Both the position numbers and the translations under genes were made by a program. The notes under the pieces were generated by a model that saw only the letters and a list, made by a program, of their open reading frames with translations, was not told where the DNA came from and did not search any database. 49,655 nt of DNA from Chloroflexota bacterium (GTDB taxonomy: Bacteria; Chloroflexota; Anaerolineae; J102), in contig JAKOVD010000180.1 of the NCBI GenBank assembly GCA_029782215.1, positions 1-49,655 on the forward strand, in the 5' to 3' direction. Each line of letters opens with the position of its first letter. Within the stretch, counting starts at the first letter, position 1. This document shows positions 24,668 through 31,110 of this stretch, piece by piece.

Positions 24668-25048
24668 ATGGACGACCTCTACCGCGAAAACATCATCGAC
24701 CACTATCGTCACCCGCGCAACAAGGGCCATCTCGAAACCCCTGACATCCACTATCACGATGTCAACCCCTTCTGCGGTGACGAGATCACCATCGAGCTCA
24801 AGGTGGTCGATGGTCGCGTCGCCGAGGTCGCGTTCGACGGCAAGGGCTGCGCCATCAGCCAGGCGTCGGCGTCGATGCTGACTGAGGAGATCCTGGGCAA
24901 AACCCTGGACGAAGTGCGCGCCCTGGAAAAAGAGGACGTGCTCGAAATGCTCGGCATTCCCATCGGCCCCGTGCGCATGAAGTGCGCCCTCCTGCCCCTA
25001 AAGGTCATCAAGGCCGGCGTCTGGGGCATGGAAGACTGGCCAGAGTAG
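24668..25048 (+). CDS. sufU: Iron-sulfur cluster assembly protein SufU/IscU-like
   Basis: The 126-residue protein begins MDDLYRENIIDHYRHPRNKG, the SufU/IscU N-terminal signature. The three cluster or zinc ligating cysteines are in NPFCGDEI (with the conserved Asp), GKGCAISQASASM and RMKCALLPL. In Firmicutes SufU an insertion of about 18 residues separates the second and third cysteines; here that segment is short, so the protein is more compact than a canonical SufU. It acts as sulfur acceptor of SufS and relays sulfur to SufB. It follows sufS by 43 nt, most of it a heptamer array. The TAG stop abuts the next array. Confidence 0.95.
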   Translation: MDDLYRENIIDHYRHPRNKGHLETPDIHYHDVNPFCGDEITIELKVVDGRVAEVAFDGKGCAISQASASMLTEEILGKTLDEVRALEKEDVLEMLGIPIGPVRMKCALLPLKVIKAGVWGMEDWPE

Positions 25049-25082
25049 GTTGAAGGTTGAACGTTCAACGTTGCAGGTTTAC
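25048..25082 (+). repeat. Heptamer-period array after sufU (GGTTGAA/CGTTCAA type)
   Basis: Five 7-nt units: GGTTGAA, GGTTGAA, CGTTCAA, CGTTGCA, GGTTTAC. The first base is the last base of the sufU stop codon. The next 49 nt (25083-25131) show no recognisable feature. Confidence 0.7.
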
Positions 25083-25131
25083 TGCTATCAGCCTGTTGGC
25101 TACCCCACCCTCTCCAACCTGATCCGATCAA

Positions 25132-25166
25132 CGTGCAACGTGTGACGTTCAACGTGCAACGCTAAT
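25132..25166 (+). repeat. Heptamer-period array ending in the Rieske start codon (CGTGCAA type)
   Basis: Five 7-nt units: CGTGCAA, CGTGTGA, CGTTCAA, CGTGCAA, CGCTAAT. The last unit supplies the A and T of the ATG at 25165-25167. No Shine-Dalgarno sequence is left. Confidence 0.7.
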
Positions 25167-25482
25167 GTCCAAATTCAAGAAAGTCGCCAAGACAACTGAG
25201 CTACCGCCTGGGTCGCGCAAGATCGTGGACGTCGACGGCTACGTCGTCGCCCTCTTCAACGTTGACGGCGAGATCTGCGCCATCGAGGATGTATGCACCC
25301 ATGATGGCGGTCCCCTGGCCGAAGGCGCCATTGTCCGGCCGGGTGTCATCGCCTGCCCCCGCCACGGCGCCGAGTTCGAGCTCTGCACCGGACGGGCGTT
25401 GACCCTGCCGGCCTACGAGCCCGCCCGCACCTTCGCGATCAAAGTCGAAGGCGGCCACATCTACATTGAGGTTGAACGCTAA
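25165..25482 (+). CDS. Rieske [2Fe-2S] ferredoxin-like protein
   Basis: The 105-residue protein is a single Rieske domain. It starts MSKFKKVAKTTELPPGSRKIV and has the two cluster-binding loops EDVCTHDGGPL (C-x-H) and IACPRHGAEFELCTGRAL (C-x2-H). This is the small soluble type used as the ferredoxin partner of non-haem oxygenases, rather than the membrane-bound cytochrome bc type. Its location between sufU and sufT suggests an electron donor for cluster assembly or a client protein. The start codon is the end of a heptamer array and the C-terminal codons (V-E-R-stop) are themselves part of the next array (25470-25504). Confidence 0.93.
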   Translation: MSKFKKVAKTTELPPGSRKIVDVDGYVVALFNVDGEICAIEDVCTHDGGPLAEGAIVRPGVIACPRHGAEFELCTGRALTLPAYEPARTFAIKVEGGHIYIEVER

Positions 25483-25504
25483 ACGTTCAACGTTGAACGT
25501 TCAA
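25470..25504 (+). repeat. Heptamer-period array overlapping the 3' end of the Rieske gene (GGTTGAA/CGTTCAA type)
   Basis: Five 7-nt units: GGTTGAA, CGCTAAA, CGTTCAA, CGTTGAA, CGTTCAA. The last codons of the Rieske gene and its TAA stop (25480-25482) lie inside the first two units, so the array has become coding sequence. Downstream, a true Shine-Dalgarno sequence, AAGGAG, precedes sufT. Confidence 0.75.
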
Positions 25505-25520
25505 CTGCAAGGAGCACTCT

Positions 25521-25829
25521 ATGCCTACCGTTGAAGAGATCCGCGAGGTCCTCAAGAACGTCCGTGACCCTGAGCTGATGCTCGACGTCATCAACCTCGG
25601 CCTCGTCTACGAGATCGCCCCGCACGCCGAGGAGCGCGTCGTCGACGTCGAGATGACGCTCACAAGCCCTGGCTGTCCCGCCGGCCCACAGATCCTCTCT
25701 GACGTTCATCGCTCCATCCTGCAGGCCTTCCCCGAAGTGGACGACGTCCACGTCCGGCTGGTCTGGGTGCCTTTCTGGAACCCGGACATGATGAGCGACG
25801 AAGCCAAAGACGAGCTTGGCATTTTCTAA
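25521..25829 (+). CDS. sufT: SufT-like MIP18/DUF59 family protein
   Basis: The 102-residue protein is a DUF59/MIP18 domain: VEEIREVLKNVRDPELMLDVINLGLVYEI matches the conserved DPEL-x-x-x-I-x-x-LGLVY motif, and TSPGCPAGPQI carries the conserved cysteine. LVWVPFWNPDMMSDEAKDELGIF completes it with the W-x-P-x-W-x-P-x-x-M-S-x-x-A motif. MIP18/SufT proteins help in Fe-S maturation or transfer of clusters to target proteins. It is the last gene of the suf operon, has a clear AAGGAG ribosome binding site, and is followed 8 nt later by a strong intrinsic terminator. Confidence 0.93.
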   Translation: MPTVEEIREVLKNVRDPELMLDVINLGLVYEIAPHAEERVVDVEMTLTSPGCPAGPQILSDVHRSILQAFPEVDDVHVRLVWVPFWNPDMMSDEAKDELGIF

Positions 25830-25837
25830 CAGCCAAC

Positions 25838-25878
25838 AAAAGCGGCCGGACGCTGAGAAAACGTCCGGCCGCTTTTTT
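25838..25878 (+). terminator. Intrinsic terminator of the suf operon
   Basis: A 15-bp perfect stem (25838-25852 pairing with 25862-25876, core GCGGCCGGACG) has a 9-nt loop and is followed by a T-run, TTTTTTG. It lies just after the sufT stop codon and ends the operon. Confidence 0.93.
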
Positions 25879-25936
25879 GTTTGGGGGGGCAATTCAATCC
25901 AGGCGCCGGTTCACAGGCGGCACTTGCCCTGAAGCC

Positions 25937-25971
25937 GCCACCTGCTACCTGCTACCTGCTGCCCGCTACTC
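25937..25971 (+). repeat. Heptamer-period array at the 3' end of gcvPB (GCTACCT type)
   Basis: Five 7-nt units: GCCACCT, GCTACCT, GCTACCT, GCTGCCC, GCTACTC. The complement of the gcvPB stop codon (CTA at 25966-25968) is in the last unit. The unit is the reverse complement of the GGTAGCA unit seen at 21870-21904. Confidence 0.7.
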
Positions 25972-27411
25972 CTCCGCGTGCCTGGCCAGCACAGGCTGCC
26001 GGGCCGCCCGCACCTCGTCCAGCCGGCGCACGGGCGCCGTGTGAGGGGCGCTGTGCAGCAGCTCAGCATCGGCGCGCGCCTCGCGGGCGATATCGGTCAG
26101 GGCATCCACGAAGGCATCCAGCGTCTCCTTGGCCTCCGTCTCGGTCGGCTCGATCATGAGCGCTTCCGGCACGATGAGAGGGAAGTAGATCGTGGGGGGA
26201 TGGTAGCCGAAATCGATCAGGCGCTTGGCGATGTCCAGCGTGTGGACGCCCTCGGCGCCGGCGATCTTGCCCTGGGCCACCACCTCGTGCATGCAGAAGC
26301 GGTCGCCGTGCGGGATGGGGTAGTCCCCGCGCTGTTTGAGCAGCGCCTGGATGTAGTTGGCGCTGAGTACGGCGTCCTCACTGACTGCGCGCAGCCCTTC
26401 GGCGCCGTGCATGCGGATGTACACGTGGGCCCGGACCAGGGCGCCGAAGTTGCCGTGGAAGCTCTTCACCCGGCCGATCGACTGCTCGGGCACGACCCAG
26501 TAGAACTCGTCATCCTCGTCCATCGCCACAAGCGGCCCGGGCAGGAACGGCGCCAACTCCTCCGTCACACCCACAGGGCCGGCGCCGGGGCCGCCGCCGC
26601 CGTGAGGCACGCTGAACGTCTTGTGCAGGTTGAAGTGCATGACGTCGATGCCCAGGTCGGCAGGACGGACGATGCCCATGATCGCGTTCAGGTTGGCGCC
26701 ATCGCCATAGACAAACCCGCCCACCGCGTGCACCAACTGGCAGATCGTAACGATGTTCTGCTCGAACAGGCCCAGGGTGTTCGGGTTGGTGATCATCAGG
26801 CCGACGACCTTGTCGTCGAGCTGCGCCTTGAGGGCCTCGATGTCGACGTTGCCATCCGGCGCGCTGGGGATTTCGATCACCTCAAGTCCTGCCATGGTCG
26901 TTGTCGCCGGATTGGTTCCGTGCGCTGAATCGGGCACCAGGATCTTGTATCGCTGCGTCTGGCCGCGCGCGAGCTGCGCCTTGCGCATGATCAGAACGCC
27001 CGTCAGCTCGCCGTGTGCGCCCGCCGCCGGCTGCAGGGTCACGGCCGCAAAGCCCGTGATCGCCGCCAGCATGTCCTGCAGCTCGTACATCATGCCCATA
27101 GCGCCCTGAACCTGCTCTGCGCCCTGCAGCGGGTGCAGGTTGGCGAAGCCGGGCAAGCGGCACAGACGCTCGTTGACCTTGGGGTTGTACTTCATCGTGC
27201 ACGAGCCCAGGGGATACATACCCTTGTCCACGGCGTAGTTCAACTGGCTCAGGCGCACGTAGTGCCGCACGACTTCCGGTTCGCCGATCTCGGGCAGAGG
27301 CAGATCCTCGCGCAGATACTCCTGCGGCAGGGCCGTCTCAGGCACATCGGAATTCGGCATGTCGACGCCGCGCCGGCCGGGCACGCTCAGGTCGTAAATG
27401 AACTTCTCCAT
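25966..27411 (-). CDS. gcvPB: Glycine dehydrogenase (decarboxylating) subunit 2
   Basis: The 481-residue protein is the C-terminal half of the P-protein. It starts MEKFIYDLSVPGRRGVDMPN and contains LSQLNYAVDKGMYPLGSCTMKYNPKVNE, TGFAAVTLQPAAGAHGELTG, DSAHGTNPATTTMAG, GDGANLNAIMG and the PLP lysine in FNLHKTFSVPHGGGGPG. GcvPB with GcvPA decarboxylates glycine and transfers the methylamine to lipoyl-GcvH. The start at 27411 overlaps the gcvPA stop by one base (TGATG), so it is translationally coupled and is last in the gcv operon. The longer frame to 27453 is rejected. The stop codon is inside a heptamer array shared with the end of the suf region. Confidence 0.97.
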   Translation of the reverse strand: MEKFIYDLSVPGRRGVDMPNSDVPETALPQEYLREDLPLPEIGEPEVVRHYVRLSQLNYAVDKGMYPLGSCTMKYNPKVNERLCRLPGFANLHPLQGAEQVQGAMGMMYELQDMLAAITGFAAVTLQPAAGAHGELTGVLIMRKAQLARGQTQRYKILVPDSAHGTNPATTTMAGLEVIEIPSAPDGNVDIEALKAQLDDKVVGLMITNPNTLGLFEQNIVTICQLVHAVGGFVYGDGANLNAIMGIVRPADLGIDVMHFNLHKTFSVPHGGGGPGAGPVGVTEELAPFLPGPLVAMDEDDEFYWVVPEQSIGRVKSFHGNFGALVRAHVYIRMHGAEGLRAVSEDAVLSANYIQALLKQRGDYPIPHGDRFCMHEVVAQGKIAGAEGVHTLDIAKRLIDFGYHPPTIYFPLIVPEALMIEPTETEAKETLDAFVDALTDIAREARADAELLHSAPHTAPVRRLDEVRAARQPVLARHAEE

Positions 27412-28793
27412 CAGAACTGCACCTCCAGGGGAATGACGTCGTCCTGGGTCCATTCCGACAGCGCCGTCACCAGGTCGTCGATTTCATCACGCGTGTTCAT
27501 CTCGGTGACGCACACGAGCATGGCGTTCCCCAGGTGGGGATACTCCTCGCTGAGGTCATAGCCGCCGATGATGCCGTATTCCTCCAACAGGAAATCATTA
27601 ACCTCGGACACAGGCCCGGGGCACTGGACCACGAATTCCTTGAAGAAGGGCTTGTCGTCCATCACCTTGAAGCCGTCGAGCTGGGCGATCTGGCCAGCCG
27701 CGTAGTGGGCCTTGTGCCAGCACAGCTCGGCCGCTTTGCGCAGCCCTTGCTTGCCCATCGCCGCCATGTAAGCGGCGGCTGCCAGGGCGTTGAGGGCCCC
27801 ATTGGTGCAGATGTTGCTGGTCGCCTTGCTGCGCCGGATGTGCTGCTCGCGCGTGCTCAGGGTCAGCACATAGCCGCAGGCGCCGCCGGCATCCACGGTC
27901 TCACCTACAAGGCGCCCGGAGCTGCGGCGCAGCAGGTCCTCCTTGAAGGCGAAGATGCCCAGGTAAGGACCGCCAAAGTTGAGGCTGTTGCCCAGCGCCT
28001 GCCCTTCCGCCACGGCGATGTCGGCGCCGTACTCGCCTGGAGGCGCAAACAGTCCCAGGCCGATGGCATCGGTGGCGACGGCCAGCAGGCCGCCGCAGCC
28101 GTGCACGGCCTCGGCCAGGTCGCGCATCTCGGCCGGGCTGTGAAGCTGGCCCAGGAAGTCCGGGTTCTGCACGACGACGATCGCGGTGTCCTGGTCGCAC
28201 AGCCGTTGCAGCGCGTGGAAGTCTGCGTCCATCTGCTCATCGCCCGTGATATTGAGCCCCATGCCCTGCGTATAGGTGCGCGCCACCTCGCGGTACATGG
28301 GGTGGACCGTCGGCGACATGATCACCTTGTGGCGCTTCAGCCGGTGCTGGTTGACGCCCATGATCACGGCCTCGGCCACGGCGGTGGCGCCGTCATAGTG
28401 CGAGGCATTGGCGGCATACATGCCGGTGAGGGCCGACACCATGCTCTGGTACTCGAAGGTTGCCTGCAGCGTTCCCTGGCTGATCTCAGGCTGATAGGGT
28501 GTGTAGGCCGTGTAGAACTCGCTGCGACTGATCACCATGTCGACCACAGAGGGGACGAAGTGCCGGTAAGCGCCGGCGCCCAGGAAACAGGCATAGTCGC
28601 CCGGCTGCACATTCTCCTCGGCCAGGGCCTGCATCTCCTGAACGATCTCCATCTCGGTCAGGGGCTCCGGCAGGTCCAGCTTCGGGAAACGGTAGGCCTC
28701 CGGGATGTCGCCAAACAGTTCGGCGACGTCCGCAACCCCGATCGTCGCCAGCATGGCCGCCCGATCATCGTCAGTGTGTGGGTTGTATCGCAT
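27411..28793 (-). CDS. gcvPA: Glycine dehydrogenase (decarboxylating) subunit 1
   Basis: The 460-residue protein starts MRYNPHTDDDRAAML and is the N-terminal half of the P-protein. Blocks include FLGAGAYRHFVPSVVDMVISRSEFYTAYTPYQPEISQGTLQATFEYQS in successive segments, MYAANASHYDGATAVAEA, the HPMYREVARTY segment and LGLFAPPGEYGADIAVAEGQ. The start at 28793 follows the gcvH stop with one base between; the upstream extension to 28823 overlaps gcvH and is rejected. Split P-protein (GcvPA + GcvPB) is usual in Firmicutes, Chloroflexota and other phyla, while proteobacteria have one long GcvP. It forms an alpha2beta2 enzyme with GcvPB. Confidence 0.97.
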   Translation of the reverse strand: MRYNPHTDDDRAAMLATIGVADVAELFGDIPEAYRFPKLDLPEPLTEMEIVQEMQALAEENVQPGDYACFLGAGAYRHFVPSVVDMVISRSEFYTAYTPYQPEISQGTLQATFEYQSMVSALTGMYAANASHYDGATAVAEAVIMGVNQHRLKRHKVIMSPTVHPMYREVARTYTQGMGLNITGDEQMDADFHALQRLCDQDTAIVVVQNPDFLGQLHSPAEMRDLAEAVHGCGGLLAVATDAIGLGLFAPPGEYGADIAVAEGQALGNSLNFGGPYLGIFAFKEDLLRRSSGRLVGETVDAGGACGYVLTLSTREQHIRRSKATSNICTNGALNALAAAAYMAAMGKQGLRKAAELCWHKAHYAAGQIAQLDGFKVMDDKPFFKEFVVQCPGPVSEVNDFLLEEYGIIGGYDLSEEYPHLGNAMLVCVTEMNTRDEIDDLVTALSEWTQDDVIPLEVQF

Positions 28794-28794
28794 G

Positions 28795-29193
28795 TCAGCC
28801 CGCCGCCTCCTGCTCGGCCACAAAGGCTTCGTAGTCGCCGGCCGCCATCAGGCTGTCCAGCTCGGCCAGCGCCGACGGGCGCACCTTGTAGAACCACGAG
28901 CCGTAGGGATCGCTGTTCACGCCCTCAGGGCTGGCTGCCAGGTCCTCATTCACGGCCACGACCTCGCCCGAGACCGGGCTGATGACGTCCTCGGCTGCCT
29001 TTACCGACTCGACGACCGCCGCCGCCTTCGCCGCCGTCACGGTGGCGCCCACCTGCGGCAGCTCCACAAAGACCACGTCCGAGAGCGAGTGCTGGGCATA
29101 GTCGCTGACGCCGACGACGATCAAGTCGCCTTCAACCCGCGCCCACTCATGGGACTTCGCATACCGTGCATTGGCATCAAACTTGTACGACAT
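28795..29193 (-). CDS. gcvH: Glycine cleavage system H protein
   Basis: The 132-residue lipoyl carrier starts MSYKFDANARYAKSHEWARV, the classic H-protein N-terminus (Y-x-x-x-HEW). The lipoylated lysine is K65 in VVESVKAAEDVISPVSGEV. It shuttles the aminomethyl group from the P-protein to the T-protein. A strong AAGGAG Shine-Dalgarno sequence sits 7 nt before its ATG. It lies between gcvT and gcvPA; the 117-nt gap to gcvT contains a heptamer array. Confidence 0.98.
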   Translation of the reverse strand: MSYKFDANARYAKSHEWARVEGDLIVVGVSDYAQHSLSDVVFVELPQVGATVTAAKAAAVVESVKAAEDVISPVSGEVVAVNEDLAASPEGVNSDPYGSWFYKVRPSALAELDSLMAAGDYEAFVAEQEAAG

Positions 29194-29245
29194 TGTTCAC
29201 TCCTTCAAAGTGAGTTGTTATGGATGAACAGATGAGATGTGTTTA

Positions 29246-29280
29246 CGTATTACGTATTTCGTATTACGTAATGCGTAAGA
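29246..29280 (+). repeat. Heptamer-period array between gcvT and gcvH (CGTATTA type)
   Basis: Five 7-nt units: CGTATTA, CGTATTT, CGTATTA, CGTAATG, CGTAAGA. It is AT-rich against a GC-rich background and lies in the otherwise featureless 117-nt gap inside the gcv operon. Confidence 0.72.
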
Positions 29281-29310
29281 AGCTACCGACAACGTTCAAC
29301 TTTCAACCTA

Positions 29311-30414
29311 TTACCGTCTGTACGCTGGCGTATAAAACGGCCTTTTCACCACTTTTGCCTTTTTCGGCTGGTCGCGTACGATCACGTCGACTTCAGAGCC
29401 AATCTTGGCCAGAGCGGCAGGTACATAGGCAAGCGCCAGGAAGGCGTCGAGCGTGGGGGCCTTCATGCCGGTGGTGACCCAGCCGACCGTCTGCCCGCCG
29501 GACGCCACCGCATAGTGGTCGCGGGGGACGCTGCGGTCGACCATTTCCAGTCCTACCAGGAGCTGACTGGCGCCTTCCAGCTTGGTCTTGAGGACCGCCT
29601 CGCGACCGATCCAGGCGCCCTTGTCCCAGTCGCACACCCACGCCAGCCGCGCTCCCACCGGTTCGACCGCAGCCGAGATCTCATGGCCGTACAGGGGCAG
29701 ACACGCCTCGAAGCGCAGCGAGTCACGGGCGGCCAGGCCGCAGGGCAGCAGCCCGTCCGCAGCGCCGGCTTCAAGCAGGCTCTCCCACATCGCCACGGCG
29801 CTCTCCTCGGGGAAGAACATCTCGTAACCGTACTCGCCTGTGTAGCCCGTAGCGCCGATCAGGGTCGGGATGCCTGCCACCTCGGCCCGCGCCGACGTAT
29901 GGAAGGCCACTGTGTCGAGGTCATAGCTCGTCAGCTTCTGCAGGATCGTCTGCGCCTTGGGTCCCTGGAGCGCCAGCATACAGGTCGGATCGGAGACATC
30001 GACAATGTCGACGTCAAAGCCGGCGGCAAGGGTGTCAAGCCAGAAGACGTCCTTCTCGCGATTGGCGGCGTTGATGACCACAAACCACTCGTCCGGCAAT
30101 CGGTAGATGAAGATGTCGTCGACGAACGTCCCGTCCGTGTAGCACAGGAAGCTGTACTCGGCCTGCCACACCGCCATCTGGCTGATGTCCCGCGGCTGCA
30201 CATACTGCAGGAAGACCTCGGCGTCGGGACCGCTCACCTCAAGCTGGCCCATGTGATCGATGTCAAAGAGGCCGGCGGCCGTGCGCACGGCGTGGTGCTC
30301 GGACAGCGGTCCCGTCGGATACTGGACCGGCAGCTCGTAGCCGGCGAAGGGCACCATGCGCCCTCCCAGGGCCACGTGCCGGTCATAGAGGGGGGTACGT
30401 TTGAGTTCAGACAT
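29311..30414 (-). CDS. gcvT: Aminomethyltransferase (glycine cleavage T protein)
   Basis: The 367-residue protein starts MSELKRTPLYDRHVALGGRMVPFAGYELPVQY in adjoining blocks, with the typical GcvT N-terminus. It continues with FDIDHMGQLEVSGPDAEVFLQYV, YTDGTFVDDIFIYRL, LALQGPKAQTIL, the folate-binding ATGYTGEYGYEMF and GLAARDSLRFEACLPLYGHE. It transfers the methylene group from lipoyl-GcvH to tetrahydrofolate and releases ammonia. It is the first gene of the gcv operon. A GAGGAAAAGCT ribosome binding region precedes the ATG, about 50 nt after the riboswitch terminator. Confidence 0.98.
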   Translation of the reverse strand: MSELKRTPLYDRHVALGGRMVPFAGYELPVQYPTGPLSEHHAVRTAAGLFDIDHMGQLEVSGPDAEVFLQYVQPRDISQMAVWQAEYSFLCYTDGTFVDDIFIYRLPDEWFVVINAANREKDVFWLDTLAAGFDVDIVDVSDPTCMLALQGPKAQTILQKLTSYDLDTVAFHTSARAEVAGIPTLIGATGYTGEYGYEMFFPEESAVAMWESLLEAGAADGLLPCGLAARDSLRFEACLPLYGHEISAAVEPVGARLAWVCDWDKGAWIGREAVLKTKLEGASQLLVGLEMVDRSVPRDHYAVASGGQTVGWVTTGMKAPTLDAFLALAYVPAALAKIGSEVDVIVRDQPKKAKVVKRPFYTPAYRR

Positions 30415-30461
30415 AGCTTTTCCTCACAGTAACGCAGATGTCGGCCGGCGGAACGGCGGCT

Positions 30462-30503
30462 GGAAACAAAAAAGAGCCGCGGTCTTCGCTCGACCGGGCT
30501 CTT
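30462..30503 (-). terminator. Riboswitch-associated intrinsic terminator upstream of gcvT
   Basis: On the minus strand a hairpin with arms AAGAGCC...GGTC and GACC...GGCTCTT encloses a GAGCGAA loop and is followed by a T-run (TTTTTTG). It follows the second glycine aptamer directly and ends 48 nt before gcvT, the geometry of a transcription-controlled riboswitch. Confidence 0.85.
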
Positions 30504-30504
30504 G

Positions 30505-30718
30505 TCTCTGTCCTGGAACCTGAGAGATAGGGCCGGAAGGCGATTCCGACCAACTTCCCCTTCGGTGCAGACGCTCATCGTTGCTGCGTCTGGCTCTCCA
30601 GAGTGCTGTCGGCACGTAATCCTTTTGCCTGAGAGTTTGGCCGACCGGCGCCGCACCGGTCCGCTTGCCCCTTCGGCGTTCGCTGCCCGGTCAACCCTGG
30701 CAGCGACTCTCTCTTACG
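30505..30718 (-). ncRNA. Tandem glycine riboswitch (two aptamers)
   Basis: Read on the minus strand, aptamer 1 covers about 30716-30618. It has AGAGAGTCGCTGCCAGGG, the conserved GCCGAAGGGGCAAGC, and the 3' block CTCTCAGGCAAAAGGA. Aptamer 2 covers about 30606-30505, with CTCTGGAGAGCCAGACGC, CACCGAAGGGGAAG, and CTCTCAGGTTCCAGGACAG. These repeats of the GAGAG, CCGAAGGGG and CTCTCAGG blocks are the hallmark of tandem glycine aptamers. The downstream terminator and the gcv operon fit the known ON-switch that turns on glycine degradation when glycine is plentiful. The two aptamers are separated by a short linker. Confidence 0.93.
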
Positions 30719-31018
30719 TGCCTCAATCAGCAGGTATGCACTTAGTAGCAACTCACTATACAACCTTTCCGCCGGATGCGCCAATCAGCCGGGGACCGGG
30801 ATGCGGTGGTGCGGAGCAGAGACCTCCGGGCAAGCTCCCCATCCAATTCGCGGATCCCTCTCCATCCGTCACCACGAGGACCCAGAATAACCCGCCCTTC
30901 CGCGCCGCACCCCATTCGCTTGTCCCCCACCCCACCCCCACTTAAAATGCGTTCAAACGTTGGCACGTTTACACGCTGGACCTCCTTATCTCACCCAAGC
31001 CTCCCACCCCCGCGCCCT
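30719..31018. other. Intergenic region between the gcv riboswitch and the glycosyltransferase
   Basis: Apart from the divergent promoter candidates, nothing coding was found. A plus-strand promoter TTGTCC (30920-30925), 17 nt, TAAAAT (30943-30948) is plausible for the glycosyltransferase. Low-complexity C-rich DNA precedes the heptamer array that begins at 31019. Confidence 0.4.
30755..30784 (-). promoter_or_regulatory. Candidate promoter of the gcv riboswitch/operon
   Basis: On the minus strand a -10 TATAGT (30760-30755) has a TTGGCG -35-like box (30784-30779) 18 nt upstream. Transcription would start near 30748, just ahead of the first aptamer. Confidence 0.45.
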
Positions 31019-31109
31019 CCCGCAACCCGCAACGAGCTCCTACGCAGTACGAAGTACGAACTCCACCCACCCATCCTTCCGCAATCCGCATCGCTCCTTC
31101 CCCAATTCC
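31019..31109 (+). repeat. Long heptamer-period stretch ending at the glycosyltransferase start
   Basis: Thirteen 7-nt units can be laid out without a gap, including CCCGCAA twice, GTACGAA twice, then drifting units CCTTCCG, CAATCCG, CATCGCT, CCTTCCC. It ends directly at the ATG at 31111. The CCTTCC word recurs at a distance of 21 nt, three periods. Confidence 0.6.
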
Positions 31110-31110
31110 C

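Noticed and set aside
21870..25508. The short arrays looked like a degenerate CRISPR
   Set aside because: The unit is 7 nt with no spacers, the unit sequence changes between arrays, and no cas gene is present.
26000..28982. Long plus-strand open frames opposite gcvPA and gcvPB
   Set aside because: Both are antisense to clearly identified enzymes and show histidine/arginine-rich shadow composition.
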